Assembly (NCBI GenBank): GCA_002390745.1
Contig: DGQK01000019.1
Location: forward strand, 1-15,490
DNA from: Bacteroidetes bacterium UBA4416
GTDB lineage: Bacteria > Bacteroidota > Bacteroidia > B-17B0 > Aurantibacillaceae
Direction of reading: 5' to 3'
DNA length: 15,490 nucleotides
Every line of letters begins with the position of its first letter. Within the stretch, counting starts at the first letter, position 1. This document shows, piece by piece, positions 13,074-15,490 of the stretch. A program made the translations under genes and the position numbers. Under the pieces are notes generated by a model. It did not search any database and had not been told where the DNA came from. It saw only the letters and a list, made by a program, of their open reading frames with translations.

Positions 13074-14434
13074 GGCTGAACCACGCTGTGGGTAGGATAT
13101 TCTTTTATGAGGTCGCGTATCAGGATATTTCCCTGGGAAGTGTTCAGCAACTCGTCCATGTCTTTCATGAGGGCCTGCACAACTTTCAGCTCCTCGGTAT
13201 CTTCCATCGGCAGTGTATTGACGCCTTTTTCATCCATTTTGTCGATGATGTATTTTACCGTAAGCTTGCTGTCGCTGATGCCCGGCTGGAAGCCCACCTC
13301 CTTGTCTTCATCCAGCCTCACCTCGTTGAAAATACCCGTTTCCGTGAAATCAAAAATGATATTTCTGGCAAGCCGTACCGGCAGGTCCAGTTTCTTGGCA
13401 ATGTGCATGGCCGTATAGGGCGTTTTTCCTTCATTGAAATTTTTCACCACGTAATTGGCAATCAGCAGGGCGATCACACGCTTATAGCGGATGCTCATGT
13501 TGTTGATGTCGTTTTCCAGCTCATAGTGGTCCACATTCTGATTGGCAAAGGTAAGCTCCGCGCCAAACATCACCACAAACCAGGAATACTGAACCCAGAT
13601 GAGGAACAGGGGCAGGGCCGCGAAACTCCCGTAAATGGCATTGTACTGGGCCACACCTACCTGTGAAGAAACATAGCCCCATTCCAGCAACTCGAACAGG
13701 ATGGTTGCAATGATGGCGCCAATGGCAGCGCTTTTAAATCCCACCCTCGTATTAGGCAAAGCCATATACAGGAAAACAAACATGCCCCAGATAAGCGCAA
13801 AAGCAAATATTTTGAGGAGGATAAAGCCCAGGGGGCTCAGGAACGATAAGCCCGAGAATGCTGTGTCGATGCCCGATTTCAGCCCAACGGTCAAGCTTCC
13901 GGATAAAATAATAAACACAGGGGCGATCAGCATGATCGACAGGTAATCCGTGATCTTCCGTGTCCATACCCTGTCGCGTTTGATCTCCCAGATCTCGTTG
14001 AAGCTGTTCTCAATGCTCCCCAGAAGCTTCATCACCGACCATAACAAGAGCACAATGCCCACGCCCGCAATGAGGCCGCCTTTGGTATTGCTCAGCATCT
14101 TATCGGCATACACAAAGGCCTGTTTCAGAATGTCCTGCTGCTCGTTGAAGTCGCTTAACAACTGCTGCTGCAGGTTTTCCTGGAAACCAAAGCCCTTGGC
14201 AATGGCAAAAGCCAGCGCAATAATGGGAACAATGGAAAACAGCGTGTAGTACGTTAAGGCCGTTGACTTAAGCATGCACTTATCCTCATTGAAACCCTTG
14301 ATGGCCAGGGCAAAAATGCGTAGCTGCTTGAGGAAGAAGCCCTGCTTCTTATCCATTTTATCCAGGCGCACACGCCACAATTTATGGTTTAAAAAGTGTG
14401 TCGTGCGTTTGAAGGCGGTAACAAGGTTTGGCAT
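13064..14434 (-). CDS. YihY/BrkB family inner-membrane protein
   Basis: This is a 456-residue protein, longer than the roughly 290-residue E. coli YihY because of a cytoplasmic tail. The family signature is clear: the first transmembrane region ALTYYTLFSIVPIIALAFAIAK (split across residues 59-80), GIVLLLWSVMKLLGSIENSFNEIWEI near 125-151, MALPNTRVGFKSAAIGA, and the core YNAIYGSFAALPLFLIWVQY (264-283). About six membrane segments are expected up to residue 297. The tail (about 300-456) looks like a winged-helix-type region with YTAMHIAKKLDLPVRLARNII. The old label 'ribonuclease BN' for this family is a known misannotation; its role remains unclear. It starts 17 bp after the sterol-desaturase-like gene, so they likely share a transcript. 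An alternative start is Met27. Confidence 0.92.
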   Translation of the reverse strand: MPNLVTAFKRTTHFLNHKLWRVRLDKMDKKQGFFLKQLRIFALAIKGFNEDKCMLKSTALTYYTLFSIVPIIALAFAIAKGFGFQENLQQQLLSDFNEQQDILKQAFVYADKMLSNTKGGLIAGVGIVLLLWSVMKLLGSIENSFNEIWEIKRDRVWTRKITDYLSIMLIAPVFIILSGSLTVGLKSGIDTAFSGLSFLSPLGFILLKIFAFALIWGMFVFLYMALPNTRVGFKSAAIGAIIATILFELLEWGYVSSQVGVAQYNAIYGSFAALPLFLIWVQYSWFVVMFGAELTFANQNVDHYELENDINNMSIRYKRVIALLIANYVVKNFNEGKTPYTAMHIAKKLDLPVRLARNIIFDFTETGIFNEVRLDEDKEVGFQPGISDSKLTVKYIIDKMDEKGVNTLPMEDTEELKVVQALMKDMDELLNTSQGNILIRDLIKEYPTHSVVQPLV

Positions 14435-14451
14435 ACGATCAATTTAAAAGA

Positions 14452-15345
14452 TTAAGCGGAACGGTTTTCCTGTAGCTCTTTTCTCAGCTGCCTCGCTGTT
14501 TTAGTGCTTCCATCGTGGCTCCAGCCGGGAGGGCCAAACACGTACATCAGCTTATCCCTGAACGACCTGCCTTTTTTAAAGTCTTTGCCGATGTTTTTCC
14601 ATTCGTGAAATACCATGTGCAGCGGGTTGTAAGAGTTGATATTGGTGGTGAGGCCGAACTTCACCTCCTCATCCTCCCTGGCAAAAGTACCGAAGAGCCT
14701 GTCCCAGATAATGAACACCATGCCCATGTTCTTATCGAGGTATTTCACATTGCTGGCGTGGTGCACCCGGTGGTGCGAGGGCGTGGAGAGGAACCATTCC
14801 AGGAAGCCCAGCTTTCCGACTGTTTTGGTATGGATCAGGATCCCGTAAATCTGTGTGGCCGCGTACATGAACATGGTGTCCAGCGGATCGAAGCCAAACA
14901 GCGACAAGGGAATAAAATAAATAAAACGGTACAGCGGCTGGAACACCGAGGAGCGGAAGCCAACCGTGAGGTTAAATTCCTCCGAGGAGTGATGTGTTAC
15001 GTGCACTGCCCAGAAAAAGCGGCAGTAATGATCGACCCGGTGCAGCCAGTAGAACATAAAGTCCTGGGCAATGAGCAGCGTGCTCCAGTATAGCAGGGGA
15101 TGGGCGGCCTTATCGATGCCGGTGAAACGGAACTGGTAAAAATACCACAGGACCCCGAGGCAGAGCCCGCGCACCAGGATGTCCAGTGTAAAATTGAGGG
15201 CACTCAGGTACACATTAGCCAGAATGCCTTTGGTGGAATAATATTTTTTTTCGTGCCAGTAGCTATAAAAAATCTCAATGCCAATCACGATGGCATAAAC
15301 AGGGATCGATAATTTAATCAGCAGCTCCTCTCTGAATTCGTTCAT
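14452..15345 (-). CDS. Sterol desaturase / fatty acid hydroxylase family enzyme
   Basis: This is a 297-residue integral membrane enzyme of the FA_hydroxylase superfamily, which uses a di-iron centre and oxygen to hydroxylate or desaturate lipids. All histidine boxes are present: HRVDH (102-106), HVTHH (115-119), and HHRVHH (191-196), with a further His172 (IHTKT). Four or so hydrophobic segments lie around residues 12-30, 48-70, 84-100 and 135-170. The C-terminus (about 245-297) is polar and cytoplasmic (FGPPGWSHDG, RQLRKELQ). In Bacteroidota such proteins may act on fatty acids, carotenoids or hopanoid-like lipids; the substrate cannot be told here. A TATCTTTG promoter box lies 21 bp upstream. 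The YihY gene follows after 17 bp, suggesting a two-gene membrane operon. Confidence 0.93.
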   Translation of the reverse strand: MNEFREELLIKLSIPVYAIVIGIEIFYSYWHEKKYYSTKGILANVYLSALNFTLDILVRGLCLGVLWYFYQFRFTGIDKAAHPLLYWSTLLIAQDFMFYWLHRVDHYCRFFWAVHVTHHSSEEFNLTVGFRSSVFQPLYRFIYFIPLSLFGFDPLDTMFMYAATQIYGILIHTKTVGKLGFLEWFLSTPSHHRVHHASNVKYLDKNMGMVFIIWDRLFGTFAREDEEVKFGLTTNINSYNPLHMVFHEWKNIGKDFKKGRSFRDKLMYVFGPPGWSHDGSTKTARQLRKELQENRSA

Positions 15346-15366
15346 TGCTTTGCTTTAATTACGGAA

Positions 15367-15374
15367 CAAAGATA
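15367..15374 (-). promoter_or_regulatory. Bacteroidota -7 promoter box, TATCTTTG
   Basis: This is an exact TAnnTTTG match on the minus strand, 21 nt before the start codon at 15345, giving a short leader of roughly 15 nt. No TTTG element lies at the normal -33 distance. It would serve the sterol-desaturase-like gene and the YihY gene. Confidence 0.6.
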
Positions 15375-15403
15375 AGAAGCCTTTTTCAGTTTTTGAAGTG
15401 CCT

Positions 15404-15490
15404 TTAAGATCGGTGTAGTTAATGATGCAAAAACGGCGTACCGGCGGTAGACGGCAGCTACTTTTACATCATTAACTACACCGATCTTAA
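15404..15490. repeat. Perfect 24-bp inverted repeat with 39-nt loop at window end
   Basis: The arms (15404-15427 and 15467-15490) are exact reverse complements of 24 bp, starting TTAAGATCGG and ending CCGATCTTAA. After one mismatch, four more A-T pairs follow inward. The 39-nt loop is GC-rich (for example GGCGTACCGGCGGTAG) compared with the flanks. It may be a terminator for genes beyond the edge, the end of a small mobile element (both outer ends are TTAA), or an assembly fold-back. The repeat ends exactly at the last base, so the outer limit is unknown. Confidence 0.85.

Noticed and set aside
13088..13666. 192-codon plus-strand frame opposite the YihY gene
   Set aside because: It is an antisense shadow of the C-terminal half of a well-conserved membrane protein.
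13064..14434. Calling the YihY/BrkB protein ribonuclease BN
   Set aside because: That name rests on an old misassignment; the family is an integral membrane protein without nuclease motifs.

Overview
The window looks like chromosomal DNA of a member of the phylum Bacteroidota, probably the Chitinophagales/Chitinophagaceae side. The evidence is two large secreted proteins with type IX secretion (T9SS) C-terminal sorting domains, SprB-type adhesin repeats, a TonB receptor with an N-terminal carboxypeptidase-regulatory-like domain, weak Shine-Dalgarno signals, and several promoters with the Bacteroidota -7 box TAnnTTTG. The phylum is fairly certain; the family is inferred from protein flavour only. 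The window begins inside a lipoprotein gene and ends exactly at the outer end of a 24-bp inverted repeat, so it may be a whole contig.

Layout. Positions 1-3364 (minus strand) look like one outer-membrane uptake operon. In transcription order it holds a small exported His/Cys protein (TTG start), yidD, a TonB-dependent receptor, and a lipoprotein cut by the window edge. Positions 3453-3972 hold a GNAT acetyltransferase split by a frameshift. A 414-bp gap with a good promoter precedes two plus-strand genes (4456-6693 and 6805-8994) for large Ig-like/SprB-repeat proteins exported by the T9SS. They are separated by a hairpin terminator and end at a strong bidirectional terminator shared with the convergent genes to the right.

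From 9099 to 15345 everything is on the minus strand. Read in transcription order (right to left) it holds a sterol-desaturase/fatty-acid-hydroxylase family membrane enzyme, a YihY/BrkB membrane protein, a tRNA-Arg(CCG), an acyl-carrier-protein-like gene, a HEAT-repeat protein, a pentapeptide-repeat protein, an unknown exported protein, an AHSA1/START-like protein, and a SpoIIAA-like protein.

The most unusual object is the acyl-carrier-like gene at 12248-12829. Its first residues match the second half of an acyl carrier protein, starting right at the phosphopantetheine serine motif. Its last residues match the first half, ending just where that motif should follow. Stop codons lie directly at both ends, so this is how the gene is built, not a wrong start call. 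It looks like a circularly permuted carrier domain with about 110 residues inserted, and it is tightly linked to a HEAT-repeat gene.
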